A stretch of DNA of 64,000 bases from Pseudoips prasinana (lineage: Eukaryota > Arthropoda > Insecta > Lepidoptera > Nolidae): the NCBI GenBank assembly GCA_951640165.1, contig OX621246.1, positions 3,249,001 to 3,313,000 of the forward strand, in the 5' to 3' direction. The notes under the pieces were generated by a model. The model searched no databases. It worked only from the letters and a program-made list of their open reading frames with translations, and was not told the origin of the DNA. How positions within the stretch are numbered: position 1 is the first letter of the stretch; each line of letters begins with the position of its first letter. A program made the position numbers and the translations under genes. Below are positions 1-9,480 of the stretch, in pieces.

Positions 1-170
1 CTCTGACATACATACTTCGCAACAGTCTCTATGGCCGCATGGCACTAGCTTGTTTTAAAACGCGCATCATACTAACTAACCTTTAGATAAAAGTATGTTG
101 AAATTGAAGAAAAAAATATTATCATAAAGGTTTGATTCCGTTTTGTTTTGAGTTGTCAATTTATTAATTA

Positions 171-491
171 CTAGCTGTGCCCCGCGGTTTTACCCGCGAT
201 AAATTATATACATTATCATAGCTCCTCCCCCGTAGGTGATAGCGTGATAATATGTAGCCTATTTGTTGAACCGACCTCTTAGTAATATTCATGCAAAATT
301 TGAAGTAAATCCATGCAGTACTTATTGAGTTTAGCCCGGACATACATACAGACAAACAGACACACAGACAAAAAATCTAAAAACTACATTTTTGGCTTCG
401 ATATCGATTTTAAATCACGCCCCAATTATCCTTTAAAAAAAATATTCAATGTACAGTTTTGACTTTCCTACGATTTTATTATATGTATAGA
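171..491 (-). mobile_element. Non-autonomous Helitron, copy 1
   Basis: On the minus strand the element starts near TCTATACATATAATAAAA, its first bases eroded, and ends with a GC-rich hairpin (GCGGGTAAAACCGCGG) followed by CTAG, the Helitron 3' signature. Inside is an imperfect GTCT/GTMT microsatellite at about 340-370. It shares its whole length with the copy at 60194-60504. It carries no transposase and abuts a LINE end at 493, so it probably inserted into that LINE. Confidence 0.8.
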
Positions 492-492
492 A

Positions 493-860
493 TTTTTTGG
501 AAACTACTTACTAACGCTACCTAAAACACAATGGGAAACTCGCTTTTATACTAAAAAAACTTACTACAATGTCTTGTTCAGTTCACAATCTAAAAAGTTC
601 TTCTTAGAAAACGGTGTTATTTAATTATTATTGTGTTGTATATTTTATATTGTAAGTAATAATTGAATTTTTGTATCTACCTATTATGTATCAATTATAC
701 CTTCCTATGTACTCGTACTAACCTTGTAATACGGCATACGTGAACGGCTCGCCGGTACCCAGATAAACCCGGTGAGGTTTTCGTGGTACGGCATGCAATA
801 TTGTATAAATCTAATATAAGTTTATTGAAAATAAAAAACCTAAAAAAAAAAAAAAAAAAA
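493..860 (+). mobile_element. LINE 3' end: C-terminal ORF remnant, 3' UTR and poly(A)
   Basis: An open frame from 493 to the TAA at about 624-626 encodes some 43 residues including TQWETRFYTKKTYYNVLFSS and ending FFLENGVI. This looks like the C-terminus of a non-LTR retrotransposon ORF. About 215 bases of 3' UTR follow, then AATAAA near 829 and 19 uninterrupted A residues (842-860). The intact frame and clean tail suggest a fairly young insertion. The clade is not recognised. The 5' side is cut at the Helitron. Confidence 0.6.
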
Positions 861-869
861 GTTGCAGTA

Positions 870-940
870 TGTAGATCATCACCTTATTATCAGCCGAAAG
901 ACGTCAAATACAGAACTAAAGCCTCCCCACGGAAGCGACT
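870..940 (-). mobile_element. RTE-like LINE 3' tail fragment
   Basis: The words TTATCAGCCGAAAGACGTC and GCCTCCCCA are the reverse complement of the lepidopteran LINE 3' end seen better at 31505-31725. The match is short and partly decayed. Confidence 0.45.
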
Positions 941-974
941 GTCTGACTGAAATTAAAACCTCAAAACTCGTTTT

Positions 975-1505
975 TTTTATATTTTCGACAAACTGGCCCG
1001 TTAGTCTAGTTAGTGAGCCTGACAGCCAGAGATCCTGGGTTTGATCCCCAGGTCAGATCTTTATGGGATGAGCACTATGTATTGTTTGTTCTGCGTCTGG
1101 GTGGTATTTATCTGTTATGTGTGTGTATTTAGATTATAGTATATTTACCATTTGGCTGGTACTTACTTATCGTATGGGCAGTGGTTACCCTAGTGTCAGT
1201 GTTTCAAACCGCCGCGCGCCGGGCAGTAGGCCTCCGACATGGCTTAACGGCTGCGGCCTAATGGTTACAACCGACACCGACAGCTTAACGTGCCCTCAGA
1301 AGCACGGAGACGCTCAGAAATTAAACCACTTTGGCGGTCACCCATCTATGAACTGACCGCGAGCCTAGTTGCTTAACCTTGCCAATCACTTACGGACCGG
1401 TGAGAGCATCTAGTTATGAGTTATCTTGTTGCAATAGTACAGGCTCTGCCTTGTTTGTATTCAGTCGGCAGTGAGTTAGTTGTCATAATTTGTTGTTATT
1501 TAATA
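975..1505 (+). mobile_element. tRNA-derived SINE, split by a 5S-type SINE
   Basis: The head at 985-1060 has an A-box-like TTAGTCTAGTTAGTGAG and a B-box-like GGGTTTGATCCCC. The body continues with GATGAGCAC, a motif shared with other SINEs here. It is interrupted at 1161 and resumes at about 1425 with the common SINE tail (ATAGTACAGGCTCTGCC). The two halves join in register with uninterrupted relatives such as 15765-16010, which shows a nested insertion. Confidence 0.75.
1161..1424 (-). mobile_element. 5S-rRNA-derived SINE, full length, nested
   Basis: Read on the minus strand, the copy has a 5S-like head (TTAAGCAACTAGGCTCGCGG, then a GGTCAGT-like element and ATGGGTGACCGCC), a family-specific body, and an (AAGT)n tail at its plus-strand left edge. 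It interrupts a tRNA-derived SINE. The best copy for comparison is 27153-27411. Confidence 0.75.
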
Positions 1506-1913
1506 TTAAACTCATAAGATGGCTGAGGAGTTTTTCAGAAAAAATCTAACAATAAACTTATCCACATTTTTACATTGAAGAAAATTACTGCCGTTCAAAG
1601 AATTAAAGAATCTATCATCTATTTTTTATACTAATTTAAAAAAATGTATATAAATTAATTTGTCAGAAAAATTGTTTTAGCATGGTTAAAATGCTAAAAA
1701 CAATAAATGATATCATACTGGAAAATAAAAACTATGATATAATAAATATTCAAAAGTGAATACTTAAAAAGTTTGCGGCATCTGTTGGAATTGTCCGATC
1801 TAAGTATTGGCATTCCAGCCGTTGTTAGCCGTAGGTTTCGGTAAGGTGACTTTAAAAGCATCTTAAATGCATTAAGAAATATCAAATGGATTGTATAAAT
1901 TCAAGTCATAGAA
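1506..1913. other. AT-rich DNA, no feature recognised
   Basis: Stop codons are frequent in all frames, and no known repeat or splice-bounded open frame was found. Confidence 0.6.
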
Positions 1914-1992
1914 CCACGGTGCTGTGGCGGAGCGGTTAACGCACATGGGGCCGGATACTCTGTGTTCGTGAGTTCGATTCCCATCCGCACTT
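1914..1992 (+). repeat. tRNA-like sequence, probably a SINE head or tRNA relic
   Basis: It contains a D-arm-like TGGCGGAGCGGTTAACGC and a T-loop-like GAGTTCGATTCCC at the right spacing, with a short GTGC/GCAC acceptor-like pairing. The anticodon and T stems do not pair well, so a working tRNA gene is unlikely. Confidence 0.5.
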
Positions 1993-2039
1993 AAATTTAT
2001 ACAATTCATTTTAAATATGTCTAAAAATCTCTTCAATTT

Positions 2040-2370
2040 TCATATCAAATATACTGATAACACATCAAATTTACCAGGGCGTACCTGATAATATATTTCG
2101 CTACCAGAAATGTACGTGAGGTTGGAACTGCGACCATATAATACAGATACAAATTTATTTATTTATTGTTCCCTTAATATTAACACACAAGTACAGAAAA
2201 ATACCCCACAAAACCGATCAATCGGTTTGACTGCGGGGAAAAGTCTCATTTACACAATCTACTTTTAAATAAACAGCAATGCGTTATGAACTTAAATTTC
2301 TGCTAAGACTAAATATTTCCAGATAACTATTTTGCTGTGCAATCAGTATTTTTACTTAGAACACGGAAGT
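2040..2370 (+). repeat. Unclassified interspersed repeat, copy 1
   Basis: Two blocks match 25925-26190: one around ATTTCGCTACCAGAAATGTA (2090-2120) and one containing GATAACTATTTTGCT (2321-2335). The order is the same in both copies. A short minus-strand LINE end appears inserted between them here. No coding frame or terminal repeats are seen, and the class is unknown. Confidence 0.5.
2147..2265 (-). mobile_element. LINE 3' end with (AAAT)n tail
   Basis: TTTATTTATTTATTG at the left edge is a reversed (AAAT)n tail. It runs into a stretch containing ACCCCACAAAACCG, a word I associate with lepidopteran LINE 3' UTRs. Only the terminal part is present. Confidence 0.45.
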
Positions 2371-2395
2371 TTGAATCACAAAAGGAAGTTTTTGA

Positions 2396-2480
2396 TGAAT
2401 GAATGAAATGTTTATTTGCTAAAATATAGGTACAGGGTTGTTAGGTACATTATAAACTTATCCAACTATATTTGACATAG
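2396..2480 (-). mobile_element. Probable LINE or SINE 3' tail
   Basis: GAATGAATGAAATGTTTATTT reads as a reversed tetranucleotide tail with a polyadenylation-like signal. The rest is too short to assign. Confidence 0.3.
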
Positions 2481-2612
2481 ATATGTCGTGCAAAATATTA
2501 AAGAATATCAACTACAATATAAACCTTTGCATGATTGCAATGATTTGCAGTCAATTAATTTTAAATCAGTATTTTTACGCCATAATATATATGGATACCT
2601 ACCTACATATGA

Positions 2613-2833
2613 CGGGCCGGTTGACGTGATTGGCGGACCCACCCAAGACAGAATTTTGTGTGCATGAACATGTCTGTTGGTCATGAGTCTGAATGATAAT
2701 ATCTATATAAGTATGTATTGATAAAAATGTAGTAGGTATATAGTATATACCTCTAAGTTTCCATAGTACAAGTTCTGCTTGGTTTGGGATCAAATGGCCG
2801 TATGTAAATAATGTTCCAGCTTATTATTATTAT
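2613..2833 (+). mobile_element. SINE B, truncated head
   Basis: The body words TGTGCATGAACATGTCTGTT and ATCTATATAAGTATGTATT, followed by the shared tail (CCATAGTACAAGTTCTGC) and (TTA)n, match the fuller copy at 16868-17120. The tRNA-like head is decayed. Confidence 0.75.
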
Positions 2834-3420
2834 AAAAAAAGAGAATTTGGCATGCATACTTTATGATGCACATGTTAAACTAAGCTTAACATATCTTATC
2901 TTACCTTTCTTATCTTCCGCTTGACAAAAAACTTATCGTGCTTTCACATAATAAATTTGCAGCATAAGAGCATAGGATTTCTATTATGGCCGATATTAAT
3001 CACCGCGAAGACATTTGCATAATATACTACTTGCATATAGGTAATCTTAATCCTATTCCCTGTGTCTTCTAATATCAAATATCAAGACCCCACGAGCCAC
3101 TTGTTGTAATTTATACGATTTCAAAATCGCAATGAAACACAAGTAGTATTAAGCCGGAGCGTCATTTAAAGATATAGTGGTAATTTACTTGCTGTAGGTA
3201 CGGCTTTTAACAACATTTTAGATTTCCATTAGTGTATAGAGTTGATGTGTGATGTGCAATACGGTATTACACTAACTTTTTCCTATAAATTCATTTAACA
3301 TGACCTAAATATGTTATTACAGTAAATTCGAAATACCCATTAGAAGATAGAGTATAAATCTGTTAATAGTTTTGTTTGTTGGATCAGTTCCAGATAAATA
3401 ATTTTAAAACTTATAATTAC
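2834..3420. other. Unassigned AT-rich DNA
   Basis: The only visible structure is a short run of TTATCTTA words near 2891-2920. Confidence 0.5.
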
Positions 3421-3512
3421 TTATGGGTCACACAAATAGTCGTCCTGCGTGGGAATCGAACCTGGGACACGAAGTGGTGATGCGAATGTGTTAACCACAC
3501 GTGCAGTCTATC
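3421..3512 (-). mobile_element. SINE C head fragment
   Basis: It holds the reverse complement of the SINE C head (GCACGTGTGG and GGTTCGATTCCCACGC) and the start of the body (TGTGTGACCCATAA). See 38346-38535 for the fullest copy. Confidence 0.7.
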
Positions 3513-3810
3513 CAGAACATTGATCTCTACGATTGAACACGCTGCCAACGATGCAGTTTTTTACGACGTATTCCACCCAACGCCACTGAAGCACACTTAA
3601 TTTTCCTTTCATCATATTCTTGATACGTTCTAGGTATCTGTTCTGTTTCGTTTTATGACCGTTTCAACATTTTAGAAACCCATGCCTAGATATTGGTTTA
3701 TGAAACCGTTGCTGTCGGCAAGTTGTAGAGACGTCGTAAAATTTTGCTATTAGACAACTGTCAACTACTTCTGGTGCTAAATGTTGAATTGATCATAATT
3801 GAAAACAACA
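3513..3810. other. No feature recognised
   Basis: The stretch has mixed composition, no known repeat and no convincing open frame. Confidence 0.45.
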
Positions 3811-4905
3811 CGTTAGTTAGTTAGTTAAGCGATTGGTTTCGGCACTTAGCCTCCTAATTGGGCCATTGTACGTGAACTTATTTGGCTACAAACCATTTTA
3901 GTTCCATCCAGAAGTCCAAGAGGCCTCGAAAGCTTGGCTTGAGTACTTCCTGCAGTGTCTTCGGATCGTTTAGGAAATTTGCCCGTTGGCTGGCAACGCT
4001 ATTGCAGTGTAGCAGTACGCGTGCCGGTGTTTCTTCAGATTCAATGCATCCTCTGCACAAGGGGCTGTCTGTGACGTCAATCTTGAAGAGGTGTTTGTTT
4101 AGTGTGCAGTGTCCAGTGATTGTGCCTATTACCATGTGCAAATCTTTTCTGTTCAGATGTAGTAGACTGCGCGATCGACGTTTGTTCAGAGATGGTAGAA
4201 TTTTCTTTTGTCTGTCTGCATGATTCTAGATCCATCCATTCTTTTTCGTGTGGCTGTGTTTTTTCACTTAGCCATATTTTCAGTTGGTTAAAGGGTATGG
4301 GTACTAGAGGTTCTGGTCCCATTGTCCTCGTTTCTGAGCCCTTTCTTGCCAGCTGGTCAGCAGTGTCATTACTCAGAGAGCCGCTGTAGCCCCGGATCCA
4401 CTTTAGTGTAACTTTGTTGTCAGATGCTATGTTTTCGAGTGCACAGTGGCACTCCATGATGAGACCGCTGTTGAAGTTGTTGCTCTTTAAAGCCTGGAGT
4501 ACAGAGGCACTGTCTGAGATAATGCGTATGGATTTGCCACGCACCATTCTAGATTTGACTGCTGTTGCAGCTCTAATTATTCCCACGCATTCCGCTTTGA
4601 AAATAGAGTTTAGGCTTCCTAGAGTAATCGACATATTGATGTTTAGGTCGCTAGAGAAGACGCCGGCTCCTGTGCTTTTATTGGTTTTAGATCCATCCGT
4701 GTATATCCGAACTTCGTGGATACCGGAACTGTCCTTGGCTTCTTCTTGAAGTTATATCGCGTCAATCATTGTGAGCGTCTTCTGTATATCATCCATGAGG
4801 CGCGTATGCGGTTCCCTGTTATTTTGCTTCCACAACCCAGCTTTGTTGAGCCTTATGGCTGTAACCGCGGCCTCATGTTGAACTACTACCCGCAACGGTC
4901 TGTGG
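3811..4905 (-). mobile_element. LINE fragment with RNase H domain, disrupted
   Basis: The minus strand encodes the C-terminal part of a non-LTR retrotransposon polyprotein. A tract with EAAVTAIRLNKAGLW comes first (about 4885-4800), then an in-frame stop at 4754-4752. An RNase H domain follows with YTDGSK, KAEC, SDSASVLQAL and NDTAD, that is the D-E-D-D acidic residues. The usual GHSG motif reads GYSG, so the histidine is lost. Near 4110-4140 the frame breaks. The next frame carries TGHCTLNKHLFKI, CRGC and LLHC, a zinc-finger-like tail in which the expected His is Arg. The 3' end is a (TTAG/TAAC)n tail at 3813-3834. RNase H points to the I/LOA/R1 side of LINEs. It is inactive. Confidence 0.85.
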
Positions 4906-5130
4906 TGAAAACAACACGTAGTAAAAGGAATAACTTATGTATAATAGGTTAGGCAAAAGAGCAAGCAGGTCACAAACCCTCTCTCTAAAAGTCGAAATAT
5001 AATCCTTATCACCTGGATGAATGGTCATCTACCACCGCGGGTTTCACAAGAAACATTTTGCCATGCACTACAACTCTGTGGAATCGACTCGATATCGATA
5101 AAACTACATCTATAAATCTACTCAATTTTC

Positions 5131-5215
5131 TATGTACACAAACACATCCACGCGCGCATACACACACATACACACACACATGTGTACACAGCCACACACA
5201 CAGACACACGCTTAC
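5131..5215. repeat. (CA)n microsatellite, imperfect
   Basis: ACACAC runs interrupted by CG and GT steps. Frames through it read as Thr/His or Cys/Val repeats and are not genes. Confidence 0.9.
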
Positions 5216-5246
5216 ACAGGTTTATTTAGTTACTTATATGTATATA

Positions 5247-5519
5247 CTAGCGGCCTGGTACGTGCTTCGCTACGTGTAAGGCATAGTAATAAAAAAAATA
5301 TTATTCAGTTCATTTATTCAAACAAAAAAATACTTTAAATTGCTAGCTAGTAAAAACTACTATTTTACTTTTCCAAGACTTTTTTTAAAATTTTCTCTAC
5401 GTACAAACCTTCCCTGGACTTCCACAAATAATTCAAGACCAAAATTAGCCAAATCGGTAAAGACGTTGTTGAGTTATAACATTACAACGAAAAGTGGCAT
5501 TGATTTTTATATATATAGA
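5247..5519 (-). mobile_element. Non-autonomous Helitron, second family
   Basis: On the minus strand the element begins TCTATATATATAAAAATC after an A and ends CGCTAG before a T, with a GC-rich stretch (CGTAGCGAAGCACG) just inside the 3' end. These are the expected A|TC and CTAG|T limits. The body differs from the Helitrons at 171 and 21021. Confidence 0.7.
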
Positions 5520-5574
5520 TATATAGCTAGATAAATAATATAAAAGTATCTTGCTGACAAATTTATATAATGTA

Positions 5575-5752
5575 CTAGGTTTCGGGGGGGCCTGGAGTGC
5601 CAACATACAGGCCTTGGCTTAGTTTGGACTTCAGATCTCCCACAAATTGCAACTTCATACATTTTGTCAACTTTATTTGTTTCATGTTAATATCATGTAA
5701 TTTGTGGAGATGAAATAAATAATTTTTGTTTGTTTGTTTTGTTTGTTTGACT
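5575..5752 (+). mobile_element. LINE 3' end with (TTTG)n tail
   Basis: The sequence runs into GAAATAAATAATTTTTG and then six TTTG-like units at about 5726-5752. This is typical of a LINE 3' UTR with a signal and a tandem tail. Confidence 0.5.
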
Positions 5753-5935
5753 AACTGCAGAGGTATTTCCAATCCGGTATGACATGGCAACCTTCAAGAA
5801 GCGAGCATATTCCTTTTGTAAAGGTTGGCAACGCACTTGCGGTTCCTCTGGTGTTGCGAGTGTCCATGAGCGGCGGTGATCACTTACCATCAGGTGACCC
5901 ACTTGCTCGTTTTCCTTCCTATTATATAAAAAAAT
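5753..5935 (+). mobile_element. LINE 3' end with TATATAAAA tail
   Basis: The plus strand reads RYDMATFKKRAYSF then KGWQRTC, a decayed C-terminal LINE frame. It continues into GGCGGTGATCACTTACCATC and AGGTGACCCACTTGCTCGTT and ends in ATATAAAAAAA. The same end is present at 33452-33635. Confidence 0.7.
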
Positions 5936-6095
5936 AATATAGTAACTTGATGTTGACTTTGCGTTAGACTGAGAGTGCCATTATTAACGGAGAGAGAAAA
6001 AAAAACAATAATATTATTATACTGTCCTCATCGCCATTCATCCCAGAATTTCTATTAATAATATTATCCTATAAAATCTTTATTTTGGTACTTTA

Positions 6096-6271
6096 ATATA
6101 TCGTATGAGCTGCAGTTGTTTCCTTAGTGTCAGAATTGTTGAAGCCACCCAGAAGGCTCTGTCATAGATTACAATTGGGAACGACGGTTTAACGTGCGGT
6201 CCGAAACACCGAGATGTATAGTAATTTAACAATCTTGACGATCACCCATCTCCAGACTGACCGCTTGGCTT
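6096..6271 (-). mobile_element. 5S-rRNA-derived SINE, 5'-truncated
   Basis: On the minus strand it keeps CGGTCAGTCTGGAGATGGGTGA of the 5S-like box region (split by decay), then the family body, then CTGCAGCTCATACGAT at the 3' end. The first part of the head is missing where it meets the next LINE end. Confidence 0.65.
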
Positions 6272-6490
6272 AAATAAATAATTTAAAATAAAATAAAAAA
6301 GGTTTTTATTCACGTAGACTTTAAAAAAGCGCTTGTAAATAGTCCGAACATGTTTGTAGTAATATAGTTGTTAAAATTAGTATTTCTAGTAACATAGTTC
6401 TAATAACATAGTTAGGTACACATTGTATGAAAACATTTATAAAATTTATTTTATTATAGCATTAATATTTAGCTAGCTCGTTTCAAGTTA
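6272..6490 (-). mobile_element. LINE 3' end (ACGTGAATAAAAACC type)
   Basis: Read on the minus strand it ends AAGTCTACGTGAATAAAAAC followed by TTTTATTTTA. The same about 190-bp end lies in the other orientation at 11440-11645, and the terminal part at 21540-21600. Three matching copies show a repeat family. Confidence 0.65.
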
Positions 6491-6574
6491 TTATCAAGAG
6501 ATTATGTTTAACTATCTAGTTTAAGTCTAATGTTTTTACTACATATTGTCCATGGTTCTGTCTATATTAAGGTA

Positions 6575-6830
6575 TTATTATTATGACGGACCTTGTGTCA
6601 ATAGCGACGGTCGCACTTTAATGCTACCACCGGATCCAATGCGCCCCAACTGAGAAGATCTTCAACACGACCCAGTTGAGACGGTCCGGCGAAACATGCC
6701 TAATTGTTACCTGTACCACTCTGATCACTTACGGATCTGTACGAGCTCGAATTGGCTATTAGCGCACGGTTTTTTCTGTATTTTACATTATTTCTACTGT
6801 GGCATACTATATTTATTTGACGCGCTGTTT
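6575..6830 (+). other. Unclassified sequence, possibly a decayed SINE
   Basis: It is less AT-rich than its surroundings (GACGGACC, CGACCCAGTTGAGACGG). No match to the other families here was found. Confidence 0.25.
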
Positions 6831-6837
6831 TGTAAAT

Positions 6838-6985
6838 ACATACTTATATGGATAATTACACCCAGACTCAGGACAAACAGACACATTCATGCACACAAAT
6901 ATCTGTCCTGGGTGGGAATCGAACCCACGACCTCCGGCGTGAAAAGCAAGCATTTCAAGTACGCCAACAGGCCCGTCAAAAATTG
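6838..6985 (-). mobile_element. SINE B head and body fragment
   Basis: The reverse complement gives a tRNA-like head with GGGTTCGATTCCCACC and the body word TTTGTGTGCATGAATGTGTC. The anticodon-loop region contains CTTTTCACGCC, as in the tRNA-Glu-like head at 16868. Confidence 0.7.
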
Positions 6986-7025
6986 TTAATGTATACAGAA
7001 AATCATAAGTTTCATTTGTTAATTT

Positions 7026-7230
7026 TTTTTAAAGACAATGCGGGTGCATTAGGGAAATAACCCCTATGTCGCGGGGAACTCTACAAACATATAATAGACG
7101 GACACAAATTACATCCAGACTCTGAACAACTAGTTATGGATCACACAAATAGTTGTCCGGCGCGGGACTTGAACCCGCGACACGGAGCGGCGAGGTGACT
7201 ATCTTAGCCGCTGCGCAACACGTGCAGTCA
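7026..7230 (-). mobile_element. SINE C, nearly full length
   Basis: It runs from the reversed tail (ACCCCTATGTCGCGGGGAAC) through the body (TCCAGACTCTGAACAACTA) to a tRNA-like head with GGGTTCAAGTCCCGCG. The head retains an A-box-like GGCTAAGAT. Confidence 0.8.
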
Positions 7231-7254
7231 CTGATTGAGATTCGTACTAATAGT

Positions 7255-7500
7255 ACTAATTTCGTAACCCCAGGTGAATCAAAGTAACTGACATAGCCCG
7301 AAGAATTGCCAAGCTGCTGGCGGCGGTCGCTGGGCAGAAAAGTTCTCGAGTGGCGACCACAAACCAGAATATGCAGCGTGGGAAGCCCCCTACAAAATGG
7401 ACCGATGATCTCGTGATGTAGCGCAAGACCAGTAGCTGTCAAAATCTCTGGAGTCGCCTTGGTCCAGCAGTGGATGTCTTTCCGCTGATATGATAAAGAT
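7255..7500 (+). mobile_element. RTE-like LINE C-terminus and 3' end
   Basis: Broken frames resemble the C-terminal tract VTDIARRIAKL, then a WRPQTR-like and KMDR/WTDDL-like segment, then QDQ. The 3' end has GTCCAGCAGTGGATGTCTTT and GCTGATATGATAAAGATGATG. Frameshifts and stops are plentiful. Confidence 0.7.
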
Positions 7501-7574
7501 GATGATGAGAACTAAAGACAAGGCTACGTATCTACACTATATTAATACAAAATTTAAATGCAATTTAATTTTAA

Positions 7575-7632
7575 GTCCGTTGTCTCTGCCTACCCCTCTG
7601 GGAAACAGGCGTAAGTCTGTGTATGTATGTTT
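7575..7632 (+). mobile_element. LINE 3' tail fragment (CTACCCCTCTGGGAAA)
   Basis: GTCTCTGCCTACCCCTCTGG and a TATGTATGT end recur at 24388-24440 and, reversed, at 23340-23420. Confidence 0.55.
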
Positions 7633-7639
7633 TAAGCGC

Positions 7640-8020
7640 AAGTCTCATTAACAGTACGATGTGTAGAATGTTTATTCAGAGGTCGTGGGTTCAATCACCA
7701 CCCAGGACAAATCTTTATTGTTGCACGATTATTTGTTCTGTGTCTAGTTATAATGTACCTATGTATAATATGTATGTACAGACGGCAGCACATCAAGCTA
7801 CCCCAGTCTGTCAAAGTTCCCCAATTGAAAGTGAACCTTATGCTTATGTGATAAAGTTGATAATCTAGTAAGAAATTAGACAGATTGGGGTAGCTGGATG
7901 TGCTAGCGTCTGTACCTAGAAATATATAAGTATGGTTAGCAGTTGTCTGGTTGCCATAGTACAAGCTCTGCCTAGTTTGTATTCAGACGGCAGTGTGTTA
8001 GTTATTTCAAGATATAAATT
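7640..8020 (+). mobile_element. tRNA-derived SINE interrupted by a MITE
   Basis: The head ends with a B-box-like GTGGGTTCAATCACCACCC at about 7684. The body includes TGTTGCACGATTATTTGTTC. After the insertion at 7779-7912, the common SINE tail resumes (GTTGCCATAGTACAAGCTCT). Confidence 0.7.
7779..7912. mobile_element. 134-bp MITE with TA target site, copy 1
   Basis: The ends form inverted repeats of about 34 bp with four mismatches, beginning CAGACGGCAGCACATC and ending with its complement. TA flanks both ends (7777-7778 and 7913-7914), as expected for Tc1/mariner-mobilised elements. A second copy is at 18528-18662. Confidence 0.75.
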
Positions 8021-8689
8021 TATTTATTCATATATAGAGAAATTATTATCCATCGCAACGGATATTAAAGGATAACTTTAGCATATTTTTTTAAATAACG
8101 ATTTGCTCTTTGCGCGTATTTCAAATAATGTACTTTTTTGTAACGTTTTTTGTAAGGCGCAATATTTTCAGCTTAATTAGTTTAAGAAAGGATTTATAAA
8201 GTGCTGCATAAACTTCCTGGGTAGGCAAATAGTTTGGATTTTAACTTACACTAGAAAAAAAACGAATAAGAATATGCATTTAATGAAATCTAGTATAGAT
8301 ACTAGCGTGCTTTGTAAATTAACTCATATTACCTAATAACTCTGTTTAATGTTTGTTTGTGAAGTTAAACCACAAATCCAGAGGTCGACGAACACGGCCA
8401 TTCATAAAATATTTGCTCGAACTAATTAATATGTACGTCAAACCACCACGTCCGTTTACAAAGTAAACAATACCAAAATGTATTTGCCCACAACGGTACA
8501 AACGAGATGTTTTCATACCGATACATTTGCTAAAATCATCTCAAGTTTCTTCAATTATCCCAAAAGTAGGTCACGATGGATCAACTCCGTATGTAAATAT
8601 ATTAACGACTCATTATGAAAGGGCCGTGAGCAGTATTAATTAACTGACACATGCCATATGTCACAAGTCTCCACCAATTACGCGATGAT
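8021..8689. other. Low-repeat DNA upstream of the candidate promoter
   Basis: No transposon ends were recognised from about 8080 onward, which contrasts with the first 8 kb. The block 8340-8690 has balanced composition and could hold regulatory sites for the promoter at 8690-9480. Confidence 0.4.
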
Positions 8690-9480
8690 CCACAAATCCC
8701 CACTTTTAGGGGGGCAGTCATTGCCCCCCTATAACGGTACAGGCGGGGCCTCCGAGGGACACGCCAATCGCCGCAAATGCTGCGCGCGCGCCGATCATCT
8801 AAGCGAATGATCTAGCGTGCTTGTCATTTCGCGAGCACCGGATTGGTCGGTGATAAAATATTTCGTTACGCGATCTCGATTCGGCGCGATCTAGTTTCGA
8901 TCGAGCGTTGCCTTATGTTTTATTGATCGTAAATGTCACATACCGATTGACATTTACGATATAAATAAACTTTGACCCAGTTAATTTTATTCAAAAGAAT
9001 AAAACAGGAGAGAACGTGTATAATGTAAGATATAAATCATTATTACAAAACGAGAAGCGTCGCATCAATAAAGAGGGTGCAGCCACCTGCGCAGCCGCAC
9101 CAAACAAATAAATTATCCGGGCAGCGACGAGAGGACAAAATAGCTGCTCACACTGCCATACGGTACGTGTTTTATGGTCCTACAGCATAGAGAAAGTAAC
9201 GGTACTGGGAGCGCGGCCTTCCCACCCGATGTCCGCCCGCTAACTGACTGATGGGCGAAGCTTAACCTCTGATAATAAGAAAACGAGACGAGAATACCGG
9301 TTATCCGTGCGCGGGAACGAGACGCGAGATGTATCTTCTTCGGTGATCGTGAAGTGCAAGATGAGTACACAGTCACACAGTCACATACGGACCACATCCG
9401 AGTGAGGCCCGGCATCGGTTTTTAAAAAACGAAACGCGTGATTCGCGTTGCGCGTACGCACGGACGCGCGGACCAATTTC
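8690..9480 (+). promoter_or_regulatory. CpG-rich candidate promoter region
   Basis: This is the most CpG-dense stretch of the window (GCTGCGCGCGCGCCGATC, CGCGTACGCACGGACGCGCG). It has repeated GATCTAG/CGATC words, a 10-bp-arm hairpin at 8707-8731 (TAGGGGGGCA with its complement), a 13-bp-arm hairpin at 8926-8960, and a CCAAT word near 9472. It lies directly before a 5'-UTR-like segment that ends in a strong splice donor. No TATA box is obvious. Strand and role are inferred from this arrangement. Confidence 0.5.

Noticed and set aside
1914..1992. Functional tRNA gene
   Set aside because: The anticodon and T stems pair poorly, so it is more likely a SINE head or relic.
5009..5279. Three overlapping frames rich in Cys/Val or Thr/His
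   Set aside because: They are translations of the (CA)n microsatellite.
9113..9415. 100-codon minus-strand frame inside the CpG-rich block
   Set aside because: Its openness is explained by high GC content. There are no recognisable motifs, and it lies across the candidate plus-strand promoter.
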